From NCBI RefSeq assembly GCF_950295315.1, contig NC_080171.1, forward strand, positions 116,617,064-116,681,063: a stretch of 64,000 nucleotides of DNA, given 5' to 3'. Positions 44,001-63,866 of this stretch are shown piece by piece. Both the position numbers and the translations under genes were made by a program. The DNA comes from Erinaceus europaeus. Lineage: Eukaryota; Chordata; Mammalia; Eulipotyphla; Erinaceidae. Numbering within the stretch: the stretch's first letter is position 1; the number at the start of each line of letters is the position of its first letter. The notes beneath the pieces were generated by a model. That model was not told the DNA's origin. It did no database searches and saw only the letters and a program-made list of their open reading frames with translations.

Positions 44001-46953
44001 GCGTTTTACTTAGCAATAATTTAAAAAAAAAAAAGATATGTAGCGCAGCGGGTTAAGCGCAGGTGGCGCAAAGCACAAGGACCGGCGTAAAGATCCCGGT
44101 TCGAGCCCCCGGCTCCCCACCTGCAGGGGAGTCGCTTCACAGGTGGTGAAGCAGGTCTGCAGGTGTCTGTCTTTCTCTCCCCCTCTCTGTCTTCCCCTCC
44201 CTCTCTCCATTTCTCTCTGTCCTATCCCACAACAACGACGACAATAATAACTACAACAATAAGACAACAAGGGCAACAAAAGGGAATAAATAAATAAAAT
44301 ATTTTTTGAAAAGGTAGTATTATTTCCTTTGGGATAAATTGGATGGATTTGGAGAAGAGGAAGGTCAGTGAAGCAAGTAAGGAGATAAAAGAGGAACTAT
44401 AGAATGGTTCCGCTCATGTGCAGAATATAGAGAACCGAACATAAAAATGGCAGTCCGGGAGGCGGCGCAGTGGCTAAGGTAATAGACTCTCAAGCATGAG
44501 GCCTTGAGTTTGATCCCTGGCAGCACATGTACCAGCCAGACTGATGTCTGGTTCTTTCTCTCTCACCTGCTATCTTTCTAATAAATAAATAAATAAATAA
44601 AACTGAACAAAATGCCAACCTCTATCTAAGCCTATGGGAGAACTTACAGTGGTTATCTGTGGGGGTGAGTTTGGGGCCACAGACTTTCGGTGATGGAAGG
44701 GGTTAAAAAAAAAAAGACTATACTGTAAGTTATTACTCAGTCAGCTTTAATTTAAAATTAACTTTATAATTAACTTTAGTGACTTAATTAAAATATTCTT
44801 TCACCTATATATGATGCATGATATACTTATGACAAATTTATTATTATTTTTGTCATCATGAAGGCTTCACTCCACTCAGTAATGACTTTTTCAGAGACAG
44901 AGAAGCAAAGAGAGACACCACAGCACTGAAGCTCCCTTCAATGCAGTGGGGGTTGGGTACAATGAGTCCACACACACAGCAAGGCAGTTCACTATCCAAA
45001 TGAACTATTTTTGCCAGCCCTATGAAATTATTAAATGTTTTATAGATGTTTCAATTCTGTTTTTTATTTGTTAGAACAGAGAGGAATTGAGAGAGGAATG
45101 GGAGACAGATACCTGGAATTGAGAGAGGAATGGGAGACAGATACCTACAGCACTGCTTCATGGCTCATAAAGGACCCCTATAAACACACACGCATGCACA
45201 CACACACACACACATGCACGCACGCACGCACATTGGGAGTGTAGCTTGAACCTGGGTCCTTGAACATGGTAATGCATGGGCTCCATAGGTTGGGCCACTT
45301 CCCTGAAATTATTATTTATTATTACTTTTATTATTATTTTTTTTTACCAGAGCACTGATCAGCTCTGGTTTATGGTGGTACATGGGGGATTGAACCTGGG
45401 ACTTTAGAGCCTCAGGTATGAGAGTCTCTTTGCATAACTATTATGCTATGTACCCTGCCCTCCTGAAATTATTTTTCACAAATATGTAGCCTTAGATGAG
45501 AAGAAACTGTCTTCAGGAGCTTGAGCTTTCTGTTGATAGAACCTGTCAAACCAAAGGATTTTGAAGGGGGGGGGGAACCCAGAAAAAGTAGGGCAGCTCT
45601 CTGCAGTGGAGCTCTGCATTGCACTTAGTCAGCTTCAGGCTGGCAGGGCTCTGTAAGCACTAATCACTTTCACTGCCCCTGGCCCACAGCTGCTGTGGTG
45701 GCTGCAGCCGCGCCTGGTACTGAGCGGCCACACGCACAGTGCCTGTGAAGTGCTCCACGGGGCCAACACCCTTGAGATCAGTGTGCCGTCATTCAGCTGG
45801 AGGAACAGAAACAACCCCAGTTTCATCATGGTAACGTGAACATTTATTTTCATCTGAAAGCTTTCATAAGTATTTAAGTCAACGCAATAATCAACTACTT
45901 AATTGCTGCCATCTGTAAAAATTTAGCCACAAGCCACAAACTCCTCTGGTGCACAGACGCCCAGTTCAGCTGTAACCCCCTCCCCACCCCCACCCCCCGC
46001 CCCCAGGTCTGAACTCCTCTCTGGAGACAAGTCAACATGGCGTGTTGAAATGGTTCCTGCAAGCCTAGAGGAGTGGCGTCTACAGAACATTGAGTCCTTC
46101 AGGGAGGACAGTGCTCACTGAGTTAGGTTTGTGTAACTTAATTTCCAAGGAGACAGGATCATTTATTCACTAGCTAGACTCAGTCACCTCCTTATCTTAC
46201 TTGCTTGACAAACCCATTTGCTACAGATTTTTCTAGGTGATGAAATGTGTTCTTTCAGTTCACCACTACTCATTTGTTTCTTTCTGCTTCTTGCTTTTAC
46301 CCAGGGGCTCGAGCATCCATGCTTTTATGGCAGCTCCTGCTCCTTCACGAAAGGATAGGGAAATGAAAACATTCCCCACTGCCATTTCACGGAGCAGAAA
46401 TGACTACCAAAGAAAGCCCACTGAGATGCCCCTGAGTAAGAAAGAAACGCCTCATAGCACAAGCAATAGCCTCAATGTCCCGTTTCCCTCCATGACCACA
46501 GAGCTCTATCACGCATGCCTACTACATTTTAAAGGGACTTGCTGTGTTAAGGAGCTCGTTTCAATAAAAAGCTCTACTTCTAGGCTGATTCCACTCAGCA
46601 TACTGGGACCTTGACTTCCTTCTCTAGCCAGTGCTTATGGTGGCTAGCTGGTGACTTGTACAGGCTGAAGGCTGTGCCCTCCTCCACTGCCTCCCCCCTC
46701 CCTGCTGTTTCTAAATCAGACCGTTGTATTGGATCTTTCACTGCAACATAATGGTCTTGTTCCTTTGCAGGGCAGTGTGACAGCCACGGAGTATGCCCTC
46801 TCCAAGTGCTACCTTCCGCTGGAGCACAAGGTTCTGGCCACGTACACTGGGGCAGCTGTATTCCTTGTCACCCTCATCTTGGTCCACTTGGAGCTTCTAC
46901 CCTCACCTTTTCATTTTGGTTGGAACCTGCTTAGAAAATCTAAGAGAAAGTGA
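28787..46953 (+). CDS. MPPE1: MPPE1 / PGAP5 metallophosphoesterase, complete spliced coding region
   Basis: Nine exons (28787-29073, 33530-33638, 35196-35299, 38267-38341, 40479-40587, 41540-41605, 41870-41992, 45690-45830, 46771-46953) join without a frame break into 398 codons; the human protein is 396. Established role: a Mn-dependent phosphodiesterase at ER exit sites and ERGIC that removes the side-chain ethanolamine phosphate from the second mannose of GPI anchors, aiding ER export. Visible: transmembrane segment at about 24-48; metal-site motifs DTH (D79, H81), GDIFD (D121, D124), GNHD (158-161), H251 and GHTH (304-307); second transmembrane segment about 361-380; C-terminal K394-x-K396-x-x, which fits a KxKxx ER-retrieval signal. 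All catalytic motifs are intact, so the gene looks functional. All introns are GT-AG. The tail faces GNAL. Confidence 0.97.
29369..29651 (+). mobile_element. Type A SINE
   Basis: GGGGGTCAGGTGGTAGCACAG to GGGCAACAAAAGGGAAAAAA; GGACCTTCT on both flanks. Confidence 0.92.
29975..30157 (+). mobile_element. Type B SINE, shortened
   Basis: GGCAGGCAGTGGCACATACATTAC ... TCTAATAATAAATAAAAAG. Confidence 0.83.
30163..30475. mobile_element. Type C SINE (+) with inserted type D SINE (-)
   Basis: Type C 30163-30296; inverted type D 30297-30440 (GGTACATGTGCTGACAAGG...CACTGCACCACCTTCC); a C-type CT tail resumes after. Confidence 0.75.
30487..30550 (+). mobile_element. Short L1 3'-terminal fragment
   Basis: ATGTACAAACTACTGTATTTTACTGTTGATTGTAAAC...AATCCCCCAT matches the terminus of the 53.4-kb L1; heavily 5' truncated. 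Confidence 0.75.
30577..30858 (-). mobile_element. Type A SINE
   Basis: ACAAATAAATAT flanks on both sides; head complement CTACAGCCTGACTCCC. Confidence 0.92.
31055..31180 (-). mobile_element. Type E degenerate SINE
   Basis: CACCATAGCACTGAAACCTCC ... ATGGTGTACCAGAGACTTG. Confidence 0.6.
31338..31499 (-). mobile_element. Type D SINE with perfect 10-bp target duplication
   Basis: AGCAGGTGAC at 31328-31337 and 31500-31509; CACTGTGCCACCTCCTGGACC head complement. Confidence 0.92.
31645..31982 (-). mobile_element. Type A-ext SINE
   Basis: GCCTCCAGGGTTATTGCTGGGG to CTACTGCCCGACCCCC; part of the B-box region deleted. Confidence 0.9.
32085..32245 (+). mobile_element. Old tRNA-headed SINE
   Basis: AATTTAGCTGGCAGAGCATGGG head (A-box like) and AATAAATAAGTAAGTC tail. 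Confidence 0.65.
32247..32495 (+). mobile_element. SINE with extended module
   Basis: GGGGACTGGGCAGTGGTGTACC to AGTGATAACCCTTGTGG. Confidence 0.8.
32569..32718 (+). mobile_element. Type D SINE, good copy
   Basis: GGTCTGGGAGGTAGCTCAGTGG with a perfect A-box TAGCTCAGTGG, B-box GTTTGATCCC, CATGAATAAATAG tail. Confidence 0.9.
32876..33165 (-). mobile_element. Type A-ext SINE
   Basis: GCTCCAGGGTTATTGCTGGGGC to CACTGTGCTACTGACTG; followed by a C-tract. Confidence 0.88.
33530..33638 (+). CDS. MPPE1: MPPE1 exon, residues 96-132
   Basis: Acceptor CTCAAG|G and donor CAG|GTAGGA. The leading G completes Arg96, and 36 codons follow (EWQMETAF...WSSSQ). It carries [12 protein letters not shown], the GDxxD metal-binding motif with D121 and D124. 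The acceptor tract (cttccctgttggcctcaag) is only moderately pyrimidine-rich. Confidence 0.96.
34095..34285 (-). mobile_element. Type B SINE
   Basis: GGATAGAGACGAGAGAAATTG ... AGGTGTGCCACTGCCTGACCCC. Confidence 0.87.
34434..34592 (+). mobile_element. Type C SINE with (A)n(AT)n tail
   Basis: GGGTAGATAGCATAATAGTTATG; tail expanded into A-tract and about 14 AT units. Confidence 0.88.
34672..34888 (-). mobile_element. Type B SINE
   Basis: TTGAATAGAGAGAGCCAGAAATC ... GTGAGCAACTGCCCAGCC. Confidence 0.87.
35196..35299 (+). CDS. MPPE1: MPPE1 exon, residues 133-167
   Basis: Strong acceptor (cttctttttttccacag) and donor CA|GTAAGT. Encodes AWADDVERF through [16 protein letters not shown] (158-161) is the invariant metallophosphatase motif; N159 should be a metal ligand and H160 the catalytic acid, by family knowledge. 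Ends with two bases of Gln167. Confidence 0.97.
35600..36115 (+). mobile_element. Type B SINE interrupted by a type A-ext SINE
   Basis: Outer parts 35600-35729 and 36056-36115; the break coincides with the intruder's target duplication in the CT-rich segment. Confidence 0.88.
35730..36055 (-). mobile_element. Type A-ext SINE nested, perfect 14-bp target duplication
   Basis: CTCTCTGCCTTTCT at 35716-35729 and 36056-36069; CpG-rich near-consensus body. Confidence 0.95.
36116..36540. other. Unique intronic sequence
   Basis: About 420 bp of MPPE1 intron; nothing recognised. Confidence 0.5.
36545..36838 (-). mobile_element. Type A SINE
   Basis: Near-consensus, ending CGCTGCGCTACCACCCAACTCCC. Confidence 0.92.
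36848..37000 (-). mobile_element. Type D SINE, old
   Basis: CACTGGTACATGCAGTGCTGG ... GACCGTGCCGATTCCTGG. Confidence 0.75.
37290..37495 (-). mobile_element. Type B SINE
   Basis: TTTATTGGATAGAGACAGCC ... GTGCACCACCACCTGGCCCC. Confidence 0.92.
37500..37640 (-). mobile_element. Type E SINE
   Basis: T-tract, ATGTGGTGTACTGGAGGC, ATTTATCTTGCTGGCCC. Confidence 0.65.
38002..38236 (-). mobile_element. Type A SINE, 5' truncated, next to an MPPE1 acceptor
   Basis: TTTCCCTTTTGTTGCCC to GAACCGGGATCCTTAC, then 30 bases to the exon at 38267. Confidence 0.9.
38267..38341 (+). CDS. MPPE1: MPPE1 exon, residues 167-192
   Basis: 75-base exon between acceptor CTGAATGTAG and donor AA|GTGAGT. Encodes [13 protein letters not shown]...WKGIN. 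A type A SINE on the opposite strand ends only about 30 bases upstream of the exon, so the branch-point region is squeezed between SINE and exon. Confidence 0.95.
38342..38620. other. Unique intron start
   Basis: No repeat; followed by (TTCC)/(CCTC) repeat at 38618-38664. Confidence 0.5.
38688..38968 (-). mobile_element. Type B SINE with module
   Basis: TTGCCACCAGAGTTATTGTGC ... GTGTGCACTTTCCATCCAGCCC; preceded by a pyrimidine microsatellite. Confidence 0.78.
38985..39110 (-). mobile_element. Type D SINE
   Basis: AGATGTGTGCTGGGTCAAAC ... CCACTGTGCCACCTCCTGGACC. Confidence 0.83.
39111..39540. other. Unique intronic sequence
   Basis: About 430 bp; nothing recognised. Confidence 0.5.
39541..40262 (-). 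mobile_element. Type B SINE carrying the solo LTR
   Basis: SINE parts 39541-39590 (reversed A/T tail) and 40089-40262 (GAGAGAAACTGAGAGGGGAGG...GAGCATTGTAATGCG). Confidence 0.8.
39591..40088 (-). mobile_element. Solo LTR (class II ERV type), complete
   Basis: 498 bp, TGCCAGG...CCCAACA on +, flanked by perfect 6-bp duplications ACTAAT (39585-39590 and 40089-40094). Shares its R/U5-side block (TTCTCTGGGTTGGAGAGAACTC) with the 4.3-kb LTR. Minus strand holds TATATATAC as TATA box. Inserted in an opposite-strand type B SINE inside an MPPE1 intron. Confidence 0.87.
40479..40587 (+). CDS. MPPE1: MPPE1 exon, residues 192-228
   Basis: Acceptor ctcttgttcctctctgctag and donor GAG|GTAGGA. Encodes [17 protein letters not shown]...LNCSRE, including cysteines that match the human protein and an N-x-S sequon (NCS). 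Ends in phase 0. Confidence 0.95.
40635..40925 (-). mobile_element. Type A SINE 47 bp downstream of an MPPE1 exon
   Basis: Imperfect 16-bp target duplication TGCACTGTGACATTTT / TGCATTGTGGCATCTT. Confidence 0.9.
41010..41047. repeat. (CA)n microsatellite
   Basis: About 19 units leading into a degenerate SINE remnant (41048-41163). Confidence 0.93.
41245..41514 (-). mobile_element. Type A SINE ending next to an MPPE1 acceptor
   Basis: TTTCCTTTTGTTGCCC to GCACCACCTGCACTTAA; extreme head missing. The exon begins at 41540. Confidence 0.9.
41540..41605 (+). CDS. MPPE1: MPPE1 exon, residues 229-250
   Basis: 66 bases, 22 codons ([14 protein letters not shown]...APILLQ), donor CAG|GTGAGT. The first two thirds are poorly conserved compared with my recollection of the human protein, whereas the SAPxLLQ end is conserved. 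The acceptor is a tandem CAGCAG, so a form with one extra Gln, starting at 41537, is possible. An opposite-strand SINE ends about 25 bases upstream. Confidence 0.9.
41670..41798 (+). mobile_element. Type C SINE
   Basis: GGGTAAATAGTATAATGGTTATG; A-tail ends about 70 bases before the exon at 41870. Confidence 0.87.
41870..41992 (+). CDS. MPPE1: MPPE1 exon, residues 251-291
   Basis: Acceptor tcaatcctgtacag and donor AAG|GTGTGC. 41 codons beginning HFPLYRRSD, where H251 fits the family metal ligand between the GNHD and GHTH motifs, through [10 protein letters not shown]. Phase 0 on both sides. Confidence 0.96.
42148..42470 (-). mobile_element. Type A-ext SINE
   Basis: TTTTTTTTTTTGCCTCCAGGG to CAAGTGCGCTTAACC; about 155 bp after an MPPE1 exon. 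Confidence 0.9.
42540..42712 (+). mobile_element. Old tRNA-headed SINE
   Basis: GGCAAGATAGTCCACCTGGG head, AGTTCAAGCCC B-box, CT-rich 3' part. Confidence 0.65.
42757..42950 (-). mobile_element. Type B SINE, abutting L1
   Basis: TTTACTTTGGATTGAGACAG ... AACCAGGTTCGCCAACTCC. Confidence 0.82.
44035..44312 (+). mobile_element. Type A SINE nested in L1
   Basis: Starts within the head at GTAGCGCAGCGGGTTAAG; near-consensus body and AACAAGGGCAACAAAAGGG tail. One of the least diverged copies in the window. Confidence 0.9.
44455..44605 (+). mobile_element. Type D SINE nested in L1
   Basis: CAGTCCGGGAGGCGGCGCAGTGG head, B-box GTTTGATCCC, AATAAATAAATAAATAAAT tail. L1 sequence resumes right after. Confidence 0.85.
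44850..45020 (-). mobile_element. Type E SINE
   Basis: GAGACACCACAGCACTGAAGC ... TTTTTGCCAGCC. Confidence 0.65.
45055..45305 (-). mobile_element. Type B SINE with internal duplication and (CA)n
   Basis: Exact 32-bp tandem copy at 45083-45114 and 45115-45146 (GGAATTGAGAGAGGAATGGG...), plus a CA/CGCA microsatellite at 45188-45231. Confidence 0.82.
45340..45463 (-). mobile_element. Type C SINE
   Basis: ACCAGAGCACTGATCAGCTCTGG ... CATAACTATTATGCTATGTACCC; about 225 bp before the exon at 45690. Confidence 0.88.
45690..45830 (+). CDS. MPPE1: MPPE1 exon, residues 292-338
   Basis: Acceptor ctgcccctggcccacag and donor ATG|GTAACG. Encodes [21 protein letters not shown], with GHTH at 304-307 as the last metal motif, then the conserved [15 protein letters not shown]. 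Because it ends in phase 0, splicing to either downstream terminal exon (46305 or 46771) keeps an open frame. Confidence 0.97.
45831..46304. other. Unique intron sequence
   Basis: SINE-free; ends in the strong pyrimidine tract of the candidate alternative exon. Confidence 0.5.
46305..46590 (+). other. MPPE1: Candidate alternative terminal exon of MPPE1
   Basis: A strong acceptor (tttctttctgcttcttgcttttacccag, AG at 46303-46304) lies between the last two coding exons. Joined to the phase-0 exon ending at 45830 it adds 17 codons ([12 protein letters not shown]...FTKG) and stops at TAG 46356-46358. An AATAAA at 46563-46568 could end the transcript. The product would lose the second membrane segment and the KxKxx tail. 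This is inferred from signals only; I recall that human MPPE1 has several C-terminal isoforms but cannot match this one to any. Confidence 0.4.
46771..46953 (+). CDS. MPPE1: MPPE1 last coding exon, residues 339-398 and stop
   Basis: Acceptor gttcctttgcag. Encodes [18 protein letters not shown], a hydrophobic segment at about 361-380 and a basic tail ending KSKRK before TGA at 46951. The KxKxx spacing matches the ER-retrieval signal expected for a protein cycling between ER exit sites and ERGIC. The 3' UTR follows directly. Confidence 0.95.
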   Translation, partial: GSVTATEYALSKCYLPLEHKVLATYTGAAVFLVTLILVHLELLPSPFHFGWNLLRKSKRK

Positions 46954-48320
46954 AGAGCGGAAGAATTCTGCATCGAGTCGTAAATGTCAAAGCCAGAGAA
47001 ACAGAGCTTTGCTCGGTGCGCACATTAGGTGAGACTGAAGGAGACTGTCTTATTTATTGAGGCATGTCGTAGAAATTCTACATCACTAATGCAAATGACT
47101 GCAGAGTAAATAAATAGCTGATCATTACTGTTCTCATGCTATACAAGGGGAACTTGTACTCTGTAAGACGTCTGTCTCTCATTTTATCAAAGATACGGAC
47201 AATCCAAGATTGTGTCTGTACAATATGTAAAAGCTAGTAATGTCACTTGCATGCACTAGACAGTGTCTTCTTCCCCAAGATGGAGCTGGCAGCCCTGGAA
47301 CACGCTTATTATGTGTACACAGACACTGGGTTTGTTTCAGTCCTCCTGTGAAGTGCTTCTTATATTCTTACAGATTTCAAAGCTGTACACGTAAAAGAAA
47401 AAATTTAGAGGCTATCTGAAAGAATGTAGTTTTCACAGACTTTTGTACCACACTAAATGAATGGAATCAGCTTTTTAGATAAGTATAGTTTTTCTCTCCA
47501 GCAGACTAAAAATTTAAGTGTCACTTTAATGCTAATTAGTGACCAAAAGAGACTTGGGGAGACAATGGTCTAGGAAGTGGCTTTGGTAATTTAAAGCCAG
47601 ACAAAATATAGCTTTGCATGTGTGAATCTGGTTCTTCCTTTAATTCTGTTTTTAAAATTAGAAGGTGGTTGGGGGGAGGAATATTGAGAATATTTAGTAG
47701 TATACAGTTTCACTTTTGTGTGAAAGTGGGTGTATATTCCATTTTTCTTCATATCTTCCTTTGAAAGGGCACCAGGAACTCAAAATAACCTCCAACTGAT
47801 ATGTCTTAATTCAAGTCAGAGTTGAATGAAGCAATAAAGGGAGTTAGAGAAAGGGCCAGTGGTCTAAATGTGACTCCCCAAGGTCCTTGAGCTCAGTAGG
47901 GAAGGACACTGGAATTTGGTGATAAGGAAAAAAAAAAAAAAAACACGTATATGTTGCACTGATTATCTATGAAGTCACTGTCCTTTCTTTCATGAAAAAG
48001 GAGGATTTAGACCTGGAAGAATCAATAAAGGATTACGAAGCACTGATTTATAAAGTAAACTTAACATATTCAAGACTAAAAAGAGATGAAGGGAGTAATG
48101 TAGATTAGGTTATCATTTCTCTCGATTCACATTACTAAAATATACTTTGGGCGTCTTTACTGGTTATCTTCAGTTTAAGAATACTACCCTCAAAGTGCCA
48201 GTACATCCGTCTGTTAAATACTGAACTGTAACTCTTGAGACTACAATTGTAAATCTTCAAATGTAAAAACAGACATATTTTGATTTTATATTTCAAATAA
48301 ATGTCTTGTAATAATGATTT
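46954..48320 (+). other. MPPE1: MPPE1 3' UTR with several candidate polyadenylation signals
   Basis: Repeat-poor, AT-rich sequence downstream of the stop codon. AATAAA hexamers occur at 47109-47114, 47833-47838, 48024-48029 and 48296-48301; the last is followed by a TG/T-rich stretch and is my choice for the distal end. Which are used cannot be told from sequence. Absence of SINEs over 1.3 kb is itself unusual here and suggests retained UTR. Confidence 0.65.
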
Positions 48321-48554
48321 TTCAAGAGGGAACTTAAAATGCTATCCTTTGATTCCACTAAGTCAGACACAAATATTGACTTCTTTTTTCTCCTTGCTAT
48401 TTATTTATGATGAAGTGGTTCAAAAAGTTTGACTAAATGAATGGATGTCCTGTCCCCACTTAGGGAACTTGTAAGCATCTCCAAGTAGTAAAACAATCAA
48501 GACCCATTGTCTGGAGAGAAAAAAAAACAAAAGCTTTGCTCCCTGGAAAAAACT

Positions 48555-48607
48555 TGTGATGTTGGTACAGCTTTATTTATAAAATGTGCAAGATTCATGT
48601 GTATAGT

Positions 48608-48674
<67 letters not shown>

Positions 48675-49640
48675 TAATATCAAGGAGTGCTTTTAAAAGT
48701 ACCAACCTGACAAAGTATTCTAAATTCTATAGGTAGCATTCTCTCTCTCTCTTTTTTTCTGAGCAAGGATATAATGTTGACATTTATCTATTCACACAAT
48801 AAAACCATATTTCTTTTACAACATGGAGAGCCAGGGTCAAGGCACAAAGACCACAAAAGACTTTTCGTTAGTAGCTGTACAAAATAACATTACTCTGTAC
48901 AGTGTAAGAAATGAGCAATACAACAATACCAACAACAAGAATATATGAAAGCAGACTACTGGGTAAGCAGGGCAGACGTCTAGAGAATCATTTTCAAACA
49001 AGACACACTGGTAATGAATGTGAGTTTTCTGCCTAAAGGTAAAAGATTCAAAGTAGCTCTAATTCAAAGGCTGGCAAGAAACTCTAAATAGGACTGAAAA
49101 GGGTTTCTGTCCACTCTGGCTGGGGCTCCAAGTCTTGAGTGGACGCAGATCAAAAGGGGCCTCTATTTGATCCTTGCAGCTTTTTAAAACTAGAATTGGA
49201 AAGCCGTGGCTCACTGCATCATAGACTGTTAGACTGGCCTCTCTCACTGGGCTGGATAACTCAGGAAAAAGTGGATTCAGCCCCCTCTCCCTCCTTCACC
49301 GATGTCTTGCAGCATCAATCGCTTATTTATCCCTCCCCTCAAGCTTCAAAGATTTTACTGCAGTGTCATCCAATGCAGCGCAGGTTGGTGGTAACCCAGA
49401 TTCTTGGGGTGGGGAGGCCTGAAAACATGCTACAGCCAAACCTGAGGGGGGGAACAGAGGTAGCCAGAGGGTTAGTGGGCACACGGGGTGGGCGTACAGA
49501 GAACAGGACAGAGGGCAGCTGGAATTCACTATTTGCTCCCAATTCACTATTTGCTCGGGGCTGACAGACAGTCCTAAAAAGAAAAGCTCCAGGGGCGGGC
49601 AGAGAGGAGGTGCCGGCAGGCTGCCACCGGTGCACACGCC
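48555..49640 (-). other. GNAL: GNAL 3' UTR, proximal part
   Basis: Repeat-free sequence downstream of the GNAL stop on the minus strand. A minus-strand AATAAA (TTTATT on +, 48572-48577) is a plausible end, about 250 bases from the most distal MPPE1 signal. A (TG)n(AG)n microsatellite lies within the distal part. A longer UTR running into MPPE1 is possible. Confidence 0.5.
48606..48669. repeat. Compound (TG)n(AG)n microsatellite
   Basis: About 13 TG units directly followed by about 17 AG units, inside the presumed GNAL 3' UTR, where it reads (CT)n(CA)n on the transcript. Likely length-variable. Confidence 0.9.
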
Positions 49641-62316
<12,676 letters not shown>

Positions 62317-62680
62317 CTGGGGAGAAAGCAGCACATGTTCAGAAGTGGTCCGCCAACCATCCTGGCTGTGTATGGAGTCAGGCATGGCATTATCACACTA
62401 GCCGTGAGGCAGGAAACAGAAAAGGTGGGGTTCCACTTTCTTTGCTATGTATCTGCCTAGATAGCGCCCCATCCTGGTTTCAGGGCTAAGAGATCATTCC
62501 TTCCCCTCCTTCCTTCCTTTCTTCCCTCTTCCCCCCTTTCTTTGTCTCTGCCTTCCTTCTTCCTCTTGCCCACAAATATGGGGACAGCAATGTTGAAATG
62601 TAAATGTGAAATAAGAGGTGAGAAATGTTCGCTTAGTATAGGAAGTTCTGGATAAAATCCCAAAGTTGGCGGGGGGCGTG
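62317..62680. other. Unique GNAL intron sequence with (TTCC)-rich run
   Basis: Pyrimidine-rich TTCC/CCTT stretch at about 62499-62570; otherwise nothing recognised. Confidence 0.5.
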
Positions 62681-62872
62681 GGTTAGGGCAGGCAGTGGTG
62701 CACATGGTTGAATGCACTTAACACGGTGCAAGAATCTGGGTTTAAGCCCCTGGTTCCCACCTGCAAGGAGGAAGCTTTGTGAGCAGTGAAGCAGTGCTGC
62801 AGGTGTCTCTCTGTCTCTCTCCCTCTCTATCTCCCCCTGCCCCCCCAATTTCTCTTTGTCTCTATCCAATAA
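62680..62872 (+). mobile_element. Type B SINE
   Basis: GGGTTAGGGCAGGCAGTGGTGC to TCTCTATCCAATAACTAGGG. Confidence 0.88.
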
Positions 62873-63155
62873 CTAGGGATGTTCTGACACAGAGAGGAAG
62901 TAGTGTGGGTTCTATTAGTAATGAGGTCATTTCAGGCGGAAAACAAGGTCAGTTCCACCTCAGGGGAAGGTGGCCCGTGACTGCAGGGCCACTGAGAAGC
63001 TCCTCACCGACTTCCTATTTCACTTCCCTCAATCACTCTAACTCTGTCAGATAAAGTAAGGACTAGAAAAGCTGGATAAGGGCAAGAGACTGGCACACTT
63101 TAATGATGGCCCTTTTGGTCACTACCAGGCCATCCCATCATCCCGGGCCCTAGTC

Positions 63156-63655
63156 AGGGGATCCTGGGATTCCCACACAGATATGATGGGCCTAGAACTC
63201 TTAACAGATCCCTCTCTCCACCATCACTGGTCATGTCCATCAGGAACAACACCATAAACCCTCCTGTGGGCATCTACAGGACCTTTCCCTCAATGTAGAA
63301 CAACACTGGTAGAAAATGCTTCACTTTCCGAAGGGAGGCTGGGTCAACCTACTCTGCCACTCGAGGAAGACTGGTCCTGAAATGAGTGCAGCCTAGAATG
63401 TTCCCAGTTGTGACCATGGAATTTGAGCTCAGACCGACAGGGATGCAGAGGTTATGTAGGCTCCTGTGCTAAATATGAATAGACATGGGTCCTACATCAG
63501 ATCAATGAGGTTTACAATTAATGGTATTTATATACTTTTCCCATATTTTGGAGCTACTCTCTGCCCTGATCCAGCTTTCAAGTCTAAAGGGGCTGTAAGT
63601 GACTGCAACTTTAAACCAAACAGGAAGCCTCTGGCTACAGTTAAAGCTTAGGAAG
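63156..63655 (+). mobile_element. LINE-like repeat, upstream portion
   Basis: CTGGGATTCCCACACAG through AGCTACTCTCTGCCCTGAT aligns by eye with 57125-57540. Its downstream part is replaced by the LTR at 63656. Confidence 0.7.
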
Positions 63656-63733
63656 TGTTGGTATCTTCTAATTCTGCTTTTAAAAACCCCTTCTGTTTCA
63701 TTTGGTTTAAATCCCCCCTGCTTAACACTGCAT

Positions 63734-63799
63734 TCTATTTACATAACCAGTGTATTCTATTTACATAACCACTGCCATCTATTTACATAAATCACTTTT
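63734..63799 (+). repeat. 22-bp tandem triplication in LTR U3
   Basis: Three imperfect units each starting TCTATTTACATAA at 63734, 63756 and 63778. The related LTR at 39.6 kb has a single unit. Enhancer-type duplication is the usual explanation. Confidence 0.8.
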
Positions 63800-63831
63800 A
63801 CATTTACATAAAGCACCACCTTCCCTCCAGG

Positions 63832-63866
63832 GCATTGGTGGTTTAGTGGCAGAATTCTCACCTGCT
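63832..63866 (+). pseudogene. tRNA-Gly 5'-half-like fragment inside the LTR
   Basis: GCATTGGTGGTTTAGTGGC... matches the 5' half of mammalian tRNA-Gly from memory at 31 of 35 positions, all four differences being transitions. It contains an A-box (TGGTTTAGTGG) but there is no 3' half or B-box. Confidence 0.6.

Larger units (their letters stand above)
42955..44750 (+). mobile_element. L1 3' end (ORF2 C-terminus and 3' UTR) with two nested SINEs
   Basis: 42955-44034 is recognisable L1 ORF2 3' coding sequence (for example the stretch encoding NPVRxxxIKK... broken by frameshifts and stops; nucleotide signature ATGATCCAGCAATTCCACTC at 43827). It resumes at 44313-44454 and 44606-44745 after SINE insertions. 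5' truncated and defective. Sits between MPPE1 exons 41870-41992 and 45690-45830. Confidence 0.85.

Noticed and set aside
44035..44312. Functional tRNA genes in SINE heads
   Set aside because: A- and B-box matches are present but cloverleaf 3' halves are not, and copies are dispersed with retroposition hallmarks.
48606..48669. CRISPR-like or other ordered repeat array
   Set aside because: Simple dinucleotide repeat; no spacer structure anywhere in the window, and the host is a mammal.
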